Shown here: positions 38,212-50,455 of the stretch, one piece after another | Layout: each line of letters starts with the position of its first letter | Numbering within the stretch: the stretch's first letter is position 1 | From: Lepiota brunneoincarnata | Taxonomy: Eukaryota > Basidiomycota > Agaricomycetes > Agaricales > Agaricaceae | Assembly (NCBI GenBank): GCA_023014365.1 | Contig: JAEBUN010000004.1 | Coordinates: forward strand, 1,178,001-1,242,000 | Direction of reading: 5' to 3' | DNA length: 64,000 bases | Translations under genes and position numbers: made by a program | The notes under the pieces: model-generated | Told to the model about the DNA's origin: nothing | Databases searched by the model: none | Seen by the model: the letters and a program-made list of their open reading frames with translations, nothing else

Positions 38212-38595
38212 ATGGCCTCTTTCCGGCCCACTCTCAAGCACTTTATTCTTCGACAGCAAACTATCACTCTATACAGGAGCGCAGTCCGTGCATCCAGAGG
38301 TAATCCTCCACATTTCTCTGCTATCCCTTAAACTGAACCGCCAGTAGTGATCCAAGATCCCGTGACAAGACGGGAGACCCTCGTTTGGATTCGGGGCGAA
38401 TTCGAGCGAAACAAGCATATTACGGACGCAGTAAGACACTCTCCAAGTTTCTTGAGCCTTCCCATAATCCTATGTTAGACTGCCATAGAGGACAAAATCC
38501 GGTCTGGGAGACGTGAGCTGCGCCAAATCTTCTTGTCTGTCTCGCAGCCCTTGTCAGATTACCCGGCCATTCATAGCAGTGCATACAGGATTTGA
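38212..38595 (+). CDS. LYRM2: LYR-motif protein, LYRM2-like
   Basis: Small mitochondrial LYR-family protein; members bind acyl carrier protein and help assemble respiratory complexes and Fe-S proteins. Three exons give about 96 residues: MASFRPTLKHFILRQQTITL followed by YRSAVRAS, which contains the L-Y-R signature (TLYRSA). An intron of 45 nt then leads to QDPVTRRETLVWIRGEFERN and KHITDA, and a second intron to TAIEDKIRSGRRELRQIFLS. It ends SSAYRI at 38595. The arrangement F-hydrophobic-R-Q-Q...LYR and W-x-R-x-E-F-x-R-N-K fits LYRM2 best. It starts in the promoter shared with the eIF4E-binding protein. Confidence 0.85.
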
Positions 38596-38784
38596 ACCTC
38601 GGAGATAAAAGAATTCCAGTGAGCAAACCCCCCTCTACGACACTGATAGACGCCTCATGGTCAACACTCAAATATTCAGTGGTCAACACGCACGTGGTCA
38701 TACCAATATGGAGGTCCTTTGAGCATATCTTTACTCGTATCGATCATCTCTTCCCTCCCAATCTTTATATCACCCCTCCTCGTC

Positions 38785-41700
38785 ATGGAGATCTTTATGC
38801 ACAACATACCTCCGTCATTTGATGAGGATGATGTCAAACTTGCTCTTGCTCGTCATCTTCACGGCCCTAGTTTTCAACATGTCCAAACCAATTTCGCCGT
38901 TCATGTACACCGGCGCAGACCTGGTGCACGAGCCCGGACTGGGACGTTCACGGTTGCTGACCAGTCCGTCGCTTATAGATTCCTTCAAATATATGGTTCA
39001 ACTATCTCACCTGCGGTCACCTTTGACCACAACCGCATCTTCTTTAAACCGAGCTATAAGCCCCCTCGTCCAGAAATTATAGAGCTCATCTCCCATTTAC
39101 CCTGGCTCAATCCGGCAGAGGTGCGGGAACGGAAGAAAAAAATCGACATACTCGCTACATCCAAGGTGTCCATCTCTTCTATCCAATTCGGCTGGGTGTG
39201 CAGAGATGAAGTGTTCTCCATCGAAGCCGAAGTCTGCCAAAGTGCGAGTCTTACCTTTTCCTCTCAGCGCCGAGAGGTGCATATCACTCTTCAAGACGAT
39301 CCTGACATATACACCATTGCCATTCGACAAGCATTCATATCATCGATATCTCAGCATCACTCCACGAGCGACGGTCAGCCAGTCCTTTATCTTGATCTCC
39401 GAATGCCTCCAACCTTCCTATACAAAACCGTGCTCGACACTGAAGATTCACTCTACCACCGCTTGTCATCGTTTCCCCCTCTCGACAACCCAGAAGCTCT
39501 ACCCTTTACATCTGTGGCTCTTCGCCTTGTATTTACTTCGAGGCAAGAGTCAGAAAGATTTTCTCACCTTGCCGAGACAGCTGATATGCGGCACATCCAA
39601 ACGTATGAGGTCTTGGTCGAACGCAGGGGATTGTTTTCCAGAACCCGGCTCGGCTTGCTAGGTCAGAAACTCCGGGGGTTCAACTGGTGTGTTTCCTTTC
39701 AGTTGGCAGCACTGGTTAACAATCGGGTCCTTGATGTTGCCGAGCTTCTTGCGATCATGCCCAGGGTCAGAAGGATCGTCTCCTCCAGGGGGAAAGTCTA
39801 CGCAGCTAAACTCCTAAAGATGTTTGGCAGTCGTGCAGAAGCCCTTTGGTATAACGAAGAGAGCAACGAGACTATAATGTCTTGCTTTGACTCCATTGAG
39901 CAGGAGTTCGCGGAGCAAGGTGAAATGGTCTCGCTAGTCCCAGAAGATGGCAGCTATTACCAGTCTTTGCATGTTGCCATCACTCCGACCACGGTATTTC
40001 TCAGCGGACCACACCCGGAACAGTCGAACCGGGTGATTCGGCGGTACGATGCTGATCACCAGGAGAGTTTTCTCCGGGTCTCTTTTCGTGATGAGAACAA
40101 CTCGCAGTATCGTTTTGATCGAGGCATCGATGGAACAAATTTTATCAAGAGTCGGGTTGGATCCATTCTCAAGAATGGACTTCCCATTGCTGGACGCAAT
40201 TTTAAATTTCTTGCCTACTCGCAATCCGCACTGAAGGACCATTCGGTCTGGTAAGCTGTGTCCCTTGACACCTTGACAAAGACACCTAGAGCACTATCTC
40301 ACTTAGTATTTTAGGTTTGTGAAACCCTTCAGCGACTCCAGGTACGGCCGCGTTGATGCCGAAAGCATCATCCAAAGTTTAGGGTCCTTTGACAAGCTGC
40401 CCTATGACCCAACGCTCATGCGTTGTCCTGCTAGATATGCAGCACGACTCTCACAGGCATTTACGGCGACGGATGCAGCTGTTGTTCACGTTGAAGAAAT
40501 TCTCTTGATTCCAGATATAAAAACAAGAGACGGCAAATACGTGTTTACGGATGGAGTGGGCGTGATGTCGGAGGATTTGGCTCGTGCCATATGGAATGAG
40601 CTTAGGGCCAATAAACGGAAGGGCAAGTCAACTGATTTCCCTCACGCATACCAAGTCCGGTATAGAGGGTCTAAAGGCATGCTCTCAATTGACTATACAC
40701 TGAATGGAGCCTATGCAATAGGACACCGTCCTTCGATGATTAAATTTGAAGCTGATGGTGGGACTTCCGATGTCCATGAACTCGAAATTGCCAGGGCGTT
40801 CGACAAGCCGACGACGTATTATTTGAATCGACCCCTCATCATGTTACTTGAAGGCCTAGGCGTCAAATACGAGGTTTTCCTGGACTTTCAGAACCGGGCA
40901 GTTCAAGAAACTAACGACGCTACCACCACTTTGAGTAAAGCAGCTCGCCTACTGGAAACCCATGGCCTTGGCACTTCGTTCCGGCTTCCGTCAACCATGC
41001 TTAATCTGGCGAAGCTCGGGCTTGATTCATTATACGACGACCAGTTTTATAACGAGGTACTTAAAGCCGCCGTATATCACGTATTGCGAGACCTCAAACA
41101 TCATGCACGTATTCCAATCCCAAATGCATGGACACTTGTTGGCATCGCGGATGTCCACCGCTTTCTGGAACAGGGGCAAATCTTTGCCTGTGTCAAGCGC
41201 CAAAACGAGGGGATGTTTTTCCTCGAGGGACCAGTACTTGTTTCACGATCACCCACTATTCATCCTGGCGACGTTCAGCTGGTCTATGCAATTGGAGCTC
41301 CGCCACAAGATTCGTGTTTTGCAAGAGAACCGTTGCCAAATACAATCGTATTTAGTGTCAGAGGTAGAGTGCCGACGCCTCTCTCATTACCAATCTAATT
41401 TTCTGCAAGGTGAACGGCCTCTTCCCTCGTGCCTGGGTGGTGGAGACCTCGACGGTGACATATATAACGTCATACCATTGAAAGACCATCCTTGGTTCAG
41501 GCCTTCCAAGCCTATGTATCCACCTGCAGAATATGCACCTACTCAGAGAAAGCTACTGGACAGACCGAGTACGATGGACGATGTAGCAGATTTTGTGATG
41601 GAATATATCATCTCCGATGTAAGCGTGCACTATCCTCGGTGAATGCGATCCTCCTGATATACCGTGTAGGTAGTTGGGATCATTGCTATTAACTGGCTGA

Positions 41701-42548
41701 TAATCGCGGACCAGAGCCCCCTTAAAATAGAGGACCCAGACTGTCTCACGCTCGCACAGTTACACAGTGATGCTGTGGACTACCCTAAGTCTGGTCGTGC
41801 TGTGGACCCAAAAAAGATACCCAAGCTTAAATTCAACACAAAACCAGACTGGAATGCTCCTGAAACGGTCGTCACCTCTGTCGATTACTACCAGAGTCAG
41901 AGTGCTATCGGGAAGCTATTCCGAGCAATTGATTTAGGGGAACCTCCAGTAACCAGCAAAGCTCGTAGACAAGGAAGGAGGAGCGAACCAAGACGAGTCC
42001 GGACGCTTGCCGATGGTCTGTCTGAGCTTGGGCTCAACGATACAGCCGATGAGATCGTCTTCGGGGTGATGGAACAACACGTCAAGAAATTTCTGGACAC
42101 GGATGGCCCTTGGGACCAACTTTCCATTGAACATGTCGCAAGATTATTCAAGAGTTTCTCCGCGGATCTCATCAGCATCGCAACCAACTGGAGCTTGTCG
42201 CACAAAAATGCTATGCTTTCAGAAGTGGAGGTCATCATAGGAACTATCACACAAAAGACCTCCCAGCCACGCATGCGCAAAGAAGCTATGGCAAAAGTGC
42301 GAGAACTTACAGATTCAGCCGTACGTGGAGTGAAGAAGGAGCTTGAGGGTGATGACACCAAGGCACTGGAGGACTACTTAAAGCACGCGTGGTTGGCATG
42401 GAAGTTATCATTTGAGGAGGCAAAGAAGAACAAGTTTGGGGCGAAGAGTTTTGGCTGGTTAGCGCTAGGCACGGTTTTCGACGCGGTGAAGCAAATCGAA
42501 GAACACGATGCAGCAGAGTTGAGGAGTTTGGGAAGTCGAAGGGGTTAA
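38785..42548 (+). CDS. Cellular RNA-dependent RNA polymerase (RNAi)
   Basis: RdRP of the eukaryotic QDE-1/Rdp1/RDR family, which makes double-stranded RNA for Dicer in quelling and heterochromatic silencing. Four exons: 38785-40252, about 40316-41365, about 41410-41617, and from about 41669 to 42548, roughly 1200 residues. An RRM-like N-terminus (MEIFMHNIPPSFDEDDVKLA) precedes the two double-psi beta-barrel lobes. Signatures are RVSFRDENNSQYRFDRGIDG, FTDGVGVMSEDLA, QVRYRGSKGMLSIDYTL, RPSMIKFEA, PIPNAWTLVGIADVHRFLEQ and the catalytic loop CLGGGDLDGD, carrying the invariant D-L-D-G-D. No frameshift or missing motif, so it looks active. Start ATG 38785 is the first in frame. Confidence 0.96.
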
Positions 42549-42660
42549 TGTAAAAGTTTTCTGCGATGATATGCGAATGCAAAATGTACAATAGCTAATC
42601 GATCAGGTTATATTTGATATGTGACTGACAGGAAAAGTGAGGGGGGGATAGTAGGTCTGT

Positions 42661-43256
42661 CTATGTTTGATTCCGAAGGACTGTATCGAATCAGTAAAGA
42701 GTGTTGATGAGATCGCAGACCACGAACCAAGAATGACAGAGTCGCCACTGGTATTAGTTGACTGAGCATCGGCCAGCTGCATAGGAAGATTATTTGCCTA
42801 CCGCAAGAACATTTTACTGATGAATCGATCTTTGTTGACTGGTTTCTTGTTCTTTCCCTTGGGCACTTCTGTCCACATCTGGGGGGCATCAACGAAAAAA
42901 TCCATGGCTCACTCAGGAGCCCTCGAAACATACCTCTTTTACGTTCTCGAGCACCTGTTAGGGAGTCATCAGGGATATTCATGTGAGGACAGCGTAGGAT
43001 CAAGTACCATGTTGCTATGACGGTCAAAGGCTTTCACACGCGCCAGTAGCTTTTTGTTGTTTCGCAAGGAGATGAGGACTTGAGCATGATTGCGGACGGC
43101 TTGCTGAAGCACTGACAGAGGTCCTTGCGAAATTTCATGTTCCTCCAGTTGGCGCAGCTGGGCTTCATCGAGTTCTGACTTGGGGACGTGAACGTACTGA
43201 CTGGCGATTCGGGTCGCATTAGTAATGTAGGTGGACAATTGGGATAAGTACCTCAT
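42661..43256 (-). CDS. SMD2: Spliceosomal Sm protein D2
   Basis: Core Sm protein of the U1, U2, U4 and U5 snRNPs. The first exon is 5 nt (43256-43252, ATG AG); a 51-nt intron follows and exon 2 gives [20 protein letters not shown]. The Sm1 motif reads [20 protein letters not shown], then [19 protein letters not shown]; further exons add [40 protein letters not shown] (Sm2) and a short last exon ending VLRNQT. Six exons in under 600 bp, about 115 residues. Head-to-head with Pescadillo, 164 bp between start codons; convergent with the RdRP. Confidence 0.95.
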
Positions 43257-43420
43257 AGTGTGACCAACGGGGAGGGATCAGAGTCAAAGCTTCATGCCTG
43301 TGCTACAAGTGGATGTGCGGGTGGTCCTTTATTTGGATCAAACGGACATGAGCAACAAAGATTTTGGCGTACCACTTGTAATCATTCCCCTTTGGCGCTC
43401 AGCTATTCCTCTGCACCGCG

Positions 43421-45501
43421 ATGGGGCGACTAAAGCAAAAAGGAAAGGCAGGAGCCGCGAAAGCATATATTACTCGCACAGCGGCTGTCAAAAGGCTTCA
43501 ATGTTCTCTAGCAGATTTTCGTCGCTTATGTATCTTGAAAGGTAAGCATCGTCTTCGAACAAGTAGTTAGGCTTTATTCATCATCGTCCACACACAGGCA
43601 TATTTCCTAGGGAACCTAAAAGCAGGAAAAAGGCCAACAAGGGCTCTTCTGCTCCAACCTCCTTCTACTATGCCAAGGACATCGCTTACCTTGCCCATGA
43701 ACCTATCCTCAAAAAGTTACGAGAGCACAAAGCCTTTGCGAAGAAACTCTCGAGAGCATTAGGCCGCGGAGAATGGAGCAGTGCAAAGAGTCTAGAGGAG
43801 AATAAACCTGTTTATCGACTGGATCATATCATTAAGGAGAGGTAGGTCCGAAGCACCCTCATTGGGTTGGGCCAACTTTGCTGACTTTTTTTTCTATCTA
43901 GATACCCAACGTTCATTGACGCTCTTCGGGATATCGATGACGCTTTGTGTATGCTTTTTCTATTTGCTTCTATGCCCTCTTGTCAACGTCTCCCGCCCGA
44001 GCTCATCGAAAATTGCACACGACTATCGACTGAATGGCAGCTCTATATCATGCATTCACACTCCCTTAGGAAGGCGTTCCTTTCGATAAAAGGAGTTTAT
44101 TACCAGGCAGAAGTCATGGACGAGACTATAACTTGGCTTGTACCGTACCAGTTCACCCAAAACGTGAGTATGTCCAGCTCATATTTGAAAACTTCACTTA
44201 TAGGTATAACATAGATTCCAAACGGCGTTGACGTTCGCGTGATGTTGACCTTTCTTGAGCTCTACCAAACACTCCTTGGCTTCGTTTTTTTCAAGCTCTA
44301 CACAGAAGCAGGCTTGATCTATCCTCCGCTGTTGGATGCGACGAAGTATGAAGCTGCTGCTGGGGTTGGTGCTTTCAGCCTGCAGGAAGTTGGTCGCCAG
44401 CCCACCCTCCCCGTTCCTAAAAAGAAAATCGTCGAAATTGATGGTCGCAAGATCTCGGAAAAAGAGATTCGACAAGCTATCGGGTCTATCACGGCGTCTA
44501 TGGAAGAAATCGACGTGGATACCCAGCCATATATCCCACCTTCTGCCCCAGAAGAAAGTCAGGACGAGGACTTCATTCCACATCCATCAGCAAAATCTGC
44601 CGAACCCGATACGTCAATGCCTACTCTCAAATCCTTGGAGTCTTTGCCAAGACCGATTTCGACTAACCTCTTTGCTTCATACACGTTCTTTCTATCTCGG
44701 GAAACTTCACGGTCGATATTCGAGTTCATCATCCGCAGCTTTGGAGGCAAAGTTGGTTGGCCATCTTCTTCAGGCAGTGGCAGTCCCTTCGACGAGGGCG
44801 ACCCATTGATCACGCACGTTATAATTGACCGGCCCCTAATTCCGGCTCAAGTTGAGGCTGCAGAGGAGAGGGAACGGCGTTCGAGGAGGAAATACGTCCA
44901 GCCACAGTGGATTGTTGATTGCATCAATGCAGGAAAAATCCTTTTAGAGGAGCCTTATGCACAGGGCCAGACATTACCGCCTCACCTTAGTCCCTTCGGC
45001 GAAAATGAGGGTGCTTATGACCCCACTATCAATCCCGTCGAATCTGAGGAGGGGCTCGGGGAATCAGAGCTGGAGGATGAAGCTAGTAGCGAGGAGATTG
45101 CGGTCGCAGCAAGTAATAGAACCAGTCATCTTCGGGAGGCTTTGGAGAATGCGACAGAAGATCTTTCCTCGCTCCGTTCTGTCGAACTAGCAGCAGAAGC
45201 TGCAGGTATGGATTATGATGCTTTTGAGAAGGAAGTCAACAAGCTTGGAAAGAAGAAGATAGAAGCAAGAGGGGCAGTAGATGAGGCCGAGGAGGACATG
45301 AATAAAATGATGATGAGCAACAAGCGACGGAAGCTTTACGAAAAGATGAAATATTCTCAAGAGAAAAAGGCGTCGGAGGTTAGTGGGCAGTGCTTTGCTA
45401 TGTCGTGACATTTAACGTATACTTTTTAGCGAGCCGTGCTGGAAGCGAAGAAAAGGGCAATCATGAAACAAAAGAAGGGAGAGCGAAAACTTTCAAAATA
45501 A
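43421..45501 (+). CDS. NOP7: Pescadillo / NOP7 (60S ribosome biogenesis)
   Basis: Nucleolar protein of the PeBoW complex, needed for 27S pre-rRNA processing. The start [20 protein letters not shown] is diagnostic, followed by [73 protein letters not shown] and [20 protein letters not shown]. The BRCT domain spans roughly residues 350-450 ([20 protein letters not shown], then [20 protein letters not shown]). An acidic then basic coiled-coil tail ends KKGERKLSK. Six or seven exons; all phases agree. The start is the first ATG and matches the family exactly. Confidence 0.96.
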
Positions 45502-45789
45502 ACTAGACCTCATCGTTACCGGTAGCATACTGGTACCTGCTATGTAATGTTACATTGTTTGTGACACTGTGTCATGTTGCTCTCGTCACACTGTCCCTGA
45601 CCACCGAATATTCTTATACCTCATCCTCTTCGTCGACCGAACGATACAGCGAGAATACGAGTAACGTTCACGACAAAGTGATGATATAACCGCCAATTCT
45701 CCAAAAAGTCAACCGGAAGACATTCCCTTGATATAGCTTCGTCACTTACCGCGCTCCACCTGCCCACAGGCTCAATATTTCCTCCTTTC

Positions 45790-48700
45790 ATGAGCCGACT
45801 CTCTCTGGGGAACAAGAACTCTCCGACTGCTGATAAACAAACTTCAACCCCTCAACTACCACATTACCACGAGGCCAGGCAGTCTCCCTTAACAGTCGCG
45901 GAAACCACTACAACCCGTACCGAGGGAGTGACGACGACCGAAACAACAAGACACTTTCTATCATTTCCGGGATGGAGAAAACGTAGCCACGCAACTCTTC
46001 CCGATCCCCAGATTTCCCGGTTTCGCGCTTCAGAGGGTCCCGGAGATCCCGTGATGAGCTCAGTCCCACTGTCGTATGCACGGGAGAAAGCTCTCCCTCC
46101 CACTCCCGCGGAACCTCCTGCACAAGTACCTTTATTCCTGGAGGGATCAACTAGTGCTGCGCAGGGCGCACCTTCTGCCCACGGCCAACTACCCCGCTCA
46201 ACCTCGATTCTTGCACAGGCTGCACTAGGGCTGGGACTTCCACATGTGATGCCTCGTGCATCCCCTCCGACAGCTTTTCCTGCGACCGAAGTTAATACAG
46301 TTGCCTTTGTCACTTCTACTCCTCATCACTCTAGCGTCCATTCTGTCCCGACTATCCGACGATCCAAGAGCTCTCAGAAGGTTGACAAGGTCGGCAAGCC
46401 TTCGTTTGGCGCACAATCAGAGGCCGGTGCACCAAGTCCTGTGCGTAGAAGGACTCGGGGAGTGTCTCTTGGACCAACGTCCTTTCTTAACTTGGGTACT
46501 GGCGATCCAAAGGGGAAGGAGAAGGAAAAGCCGACGGATTTTTATCCGGCGGCGAAGTCCTTGTCCAGGAGGGCATCTTTCTGGACGCGGAAGAAACCTG
46601 TCCCAGATGATGCAGTACGGCTCCGCCCCTCCACTGCATATGGTGATTTTTCTCAGAAAGGTCTTTCTACCCAAGTCGACCTGTTTGATTCCGCGCCCCT
46701 TCAAATCCGAGGCCAGAAGCTGCATGCTCGCGATCCTCTTTTACATTCAGTATCTGAGCGACCGCAATCGTATCACCCCTCTAGAAGCCACGATATACCA
46801 CGCCTTCCTGCTACGGATCGCAAGTCCTTGATGCCTCGTCCCATGACAGCAGAAAGTCCCTCTTTGACCACTAGCAGTAATCCATGGATAGACAGTCCAA
46901 CTGCAGGCCTAGCCAGAGCGACGACAGTTAGTTTCTCTGAACACAAAACTGAACGAAAAGTCGCCTAATCCACGGCTTCGTTCTCAGACAAACCAACCCT
47001 TGCTGCATCGCCTGTCGTTGAATGTGTTCTCGTCTTCGTCCTTTTTTTCCACCTCCCCTATTTCTTCCCCAAGCTCACCTCTACAGAGTCCCACCATGGG
47101 TGACAACCGCAACCCCCCCAACCCAGTCATCATACCGCGGCCAATGGAAAACGACGAATCCCCCGAAGCGTATTTGAGCCGACTTGAGGAGGTCATCAAC
47201 AGGGTCGAAGTTACTGGTGTTCTAGCATCCAGGTAATGCATTTAATACGATCATATCGCACTTCCTAAACTCTGCCTACAGCCCTGAACCGTTTTACGCG
47301 GCCGCCCTCAAAGCATTGATCGGACGTTTTGACTTCATCGGTGACCCGCTTGATATTGCGTTGCGCAAGTTCCTCATGGAGATCGGGCTGCCCAAGGAAA
47401 CCCAACAGATTGATCGCGTCATGGAAGCATTCGCCGGTCGATATATACAGTGTAACCCGGGTCTCTATGCATCAGAAGGTGCGGTTACTGTCAGCTTATG
47501 ATAACCCTAATTGATGTTGTGTTCAGACCATCCTTATATCCTGGCTTTCAGCCTGATCATGCTTCATACAGACGCCTTCAATAAATCCAATAAACACAAA
47601 ATGACCAAACAAGATTACATTAAGAATACAAAACTGCCAGGGGTTTCTCCCGAAATTTTGGATGTACGTCCTATTTAGATCCCCTACCAGATAATGCGGC
47701 TGATAGTGGCCCTTCAGTATTTTTATGATAATATTATCTTTGCACCATTCATTTTTATCGAAGACCCCTTAGACGTCAGTGGTCAGCGCGGTCTTATGAT
47801 GGAATCCAATCGTCGCTCGACAACATTGCGAGAGGTAGCAGTGACCACAAACAATCCGCCATCTGGGTCGACTCTGGCCATCAAGTCTAACAAAATAGAC
47901 CCGTATTATATGATCACCAACGTAAGCATGCCCTCTAGTTCTTCATTTTCGATTTTATTCGAACATTGCGACAGGATCTCCTCGCTCCCTTGCGGATTGA
48001 CGTCGAAAAATACATATCTATGGTTGATCCATTCAGCTACCAAGGAACCGCGGGAAAATGGGACGAAAGGGAGCTTCTTCTCGCTTTTGCCAATGCTCAC
48101 GTAGTAGAAGTTGGCCCTGATACAGGTCGCTCTACTCCCTTCTTTGGTCTCGCAACGGGCGGATCTTCGAGTCATCTTATTTCAACCAACGTAGGGAATG
48201 GAGGCACCAACCACCAAGAAGTGCCAGCACTGAGGGTGACGAAGGTCGGAATTGTACATCGCAAAGACGATCTTACGGAGGGCGGCAGAAAAGCGGGGAA
48301 TCGTAAATGGAGAGCATGGGGCGTAGCTCTTACGGGATCCCAATTGTTATTCTCTCGCGATCCAGCGTGGATCAACGCACTCCTCACACAAACTGGCTCT
48401 GGCGGCGGCCATGGATTGATGCCACAGTCTGCAATACTCAAAGTGGATGAGGTCCTCTCTGTAAAGAACGCAGTTGCTGTCTACGATAGGTCTCACACCA
48501 AAGTATGTTCCTCGGTATTCAATGTCATCAGAGACTGGCTAATCGGGAATTAAGCACCGACATACGTTCCGGCTGGCACTTTCAGATGCCCGGCATCTTC
48601 TTCTTAAGGTTACCACGGAAGATGACATGAACCAGTGGATCCTAAGGATTAATTACGCAAGCGCATTCAAATCAGCAGGGATTCGCATGCGCCTACTGGG

Positions 48701-49952
48701 GATGTCCGACAAGAACATGCAACTTACTGGTGTAGCCGCTGCCACTTCCCATTTACACGACATCCAGAGCCAGCTAAGCTCACCTCTGAACGAAGTGGCC
48801 AAATGGAATGATGATGCCCCTCGAGAACTATTGGAGATGCTTTCCGGCGACGAACAAGTGAACAAGCGACCACCCATTCAGCGCAAGGTGACACTCAAGG
48901 GCCGAGAAGAGGTGGAGTTGGAGCTACCAACTCCACCCGAAGCAGAGGAGACAGTCGAGTTCAAGGACACATTTGATCGAGTAAAGGCCGACCTCGCTGC
49001 CGAAACCTGGACAAGAACTGGTGTAGTCTCCAAGGCAGAAGCAAATCCAGGTGATAGTTCTTCCTTGGAATTGTTGTCGCCTGCATCTTCACAATGTGAA
49101 CACTCGCGACTCCCATCACGATCGCAGATAATCCAAGCCAAGATCGCCGAGATAGAATTTCGGTTAAGCACGACCGAGAAGCATCTGGACACTCATATGC
49201 GGTTCGTCCGCAACATCGCGAGCTTGACACCGTTTCAAAAAGCAACTCGGGATCGTCTCGTGGCCGCAGTTCAAGCCACGACTCAACGAGTGATGCAGCT
49301 GCGCCTAGAAATTGCACGACTGCACTGCCATCGAAATATTCTCCATGACGATATGGTCGCTGAGAACCGTATCTGGGAGGAGGTGCAGTACGTCGCTCTG
49401 CAGACGGCCAAGGAGACGTTGCAGAGTCGACGCACACCGGAAACATCTCAAATGACCTTGTCTCTTGGCGCTGGACAAGGATTGGCGCCACGAGAGTTGG
49501 AGACACAATACCAGAGATCGGAGCCGTCAACATGCGAATCGTTCCATACTGCGATTGATTTCGGACCGGATTGGCCTTCTTCCGACGACCTGGGATCGAC
49601 ATTTCTCGGAACATCGTGGCTCCTTGATTCACCGCGACCCAGTACCTCAGGATCTCTCTCATCATATCTATTGCCTGAGGCCGATACGGGCTCTTCCAGG
49701 ATCTGGAAGACTGGACCTATCTTTTCTGCGGGATCACAGACCACCAGTGACTCCACACTCAAGGGTGAGGAGGAAGCTGACCCACAGCACGAGAGGTTCT
49801 ACACCGCTCAGGAAAACTTGTCTGAAGAAGCGGAGGCATGGCACAAGACCCGCTGTGCACAGCGAGTTTCCTTGGTCAGGGTGCCCTCGAATATTGAGCT
49901 GTCGCAATTTGGCAGACGGCTCACAGCCAGTCAGCCTGTCAACAACTCCTAA
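45790..49952 (+). CDS. Arf guanine-nucleotide exchange factor (Sec7 + PH)
   Basis: ArfGEF with an N-terminal disordered region of ~390 residues, a Sec7 domain and a PH domain. A 61-nt intron (gttagt donor, before 46988) joins the long first exon to the Sec7 part, giving one gene. Sec7 motifs: RFDFIGDPLDIALRKFL, LPKETQQIDRVMEAFAGRY (with the catalytic Glu), HPYILAFSLIMLHTDAFN and MTKQDYIKNTK. The PH domain contains VGIVHRKDD, KWRAWGVALTGSQLLFSRD and ALSDARHLLLKVTTEDDMNQ, ending in the PH-typical W. A C-terminal coiled coil (QIIQAKIAEIEFRLSTTEKH) follows. This order resembles yeast Syt1/Yel1-type GEFs acting on Arf at Golgi or plasma membrane. Which Arf it serves is unknown. Confidence 0.9.
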
Positions 49953-50455
49953 TGCTGGACCGTAATCTGGCTTTTCTATTCACACGGCGGACTATAGACA
50001 TTTATCTATTCAAATGTTGCCAAGGATCTCGTAAGCTAAAGTCAGGTTAATACTGTGCTAGTGTATGTATTCTCATTATGTATTGCGTTATGTGGGAATT
50101 GTACACCATTTTCCGGGGCCTGAAACCCGCCTAGTTGCCACACATCTCTTGTGCAGATGCGGAGTGCTCCGAGTTTCAACAGGATCTGCTGGATACTGTA
50201 TGCCGCTGAGCCCGCCGTTTGCGGATGGCGGGAGGGGGCGGCTGTGTGTGTTGTTTGATAGATGGTTATAAATGTAGAGCATAGTAACGCATTGAGTGCC
50301 GTGTATACACATCTGCCGCGCCGGATGCATTAAACCCAGGCTCAGTCTATTCTCAAGCTTTTCTCATGTCCCCACGCATTTCCATTTACTGTTGTCCTGC
50401 GGGCCAGAACACCCCTTTCTCTTCTCTTCTCACATCCCCCATCCTTCCCCCTACC
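49953..50455. other. Intergenic, promoter of the 50.5-51.8 kb gene
   Basis: About 500 bp between two plus-strand genes. A TATA-like GGTTATAAATG lies at 50265-50275, about 185 bp before the next start. No gene or repeat seen. Confidence 0.45.

Noticed and set aside
38540..38610. T-arm-like GTTCAAATCC on the minus strand, possible tRNA
   Set aside because: Stem pairs poorly, there is no D-arm/A box, and the sequence is coding for the end of the LYRM2-like protein.
46256..46831. 191-residue plus-strand open frame
   Set aside because: Alternate-frame shadow of the disordered N-terminus of the Sec7 protein.
45790..46968. Separate 392-residue single-exon gene before the Sec7 gene
   Set aside because: A good gttagt donor before the stop joins it in phase to the Sec7 exons, and the stop-side sequence has no 3' end signals; one gene is simpler.
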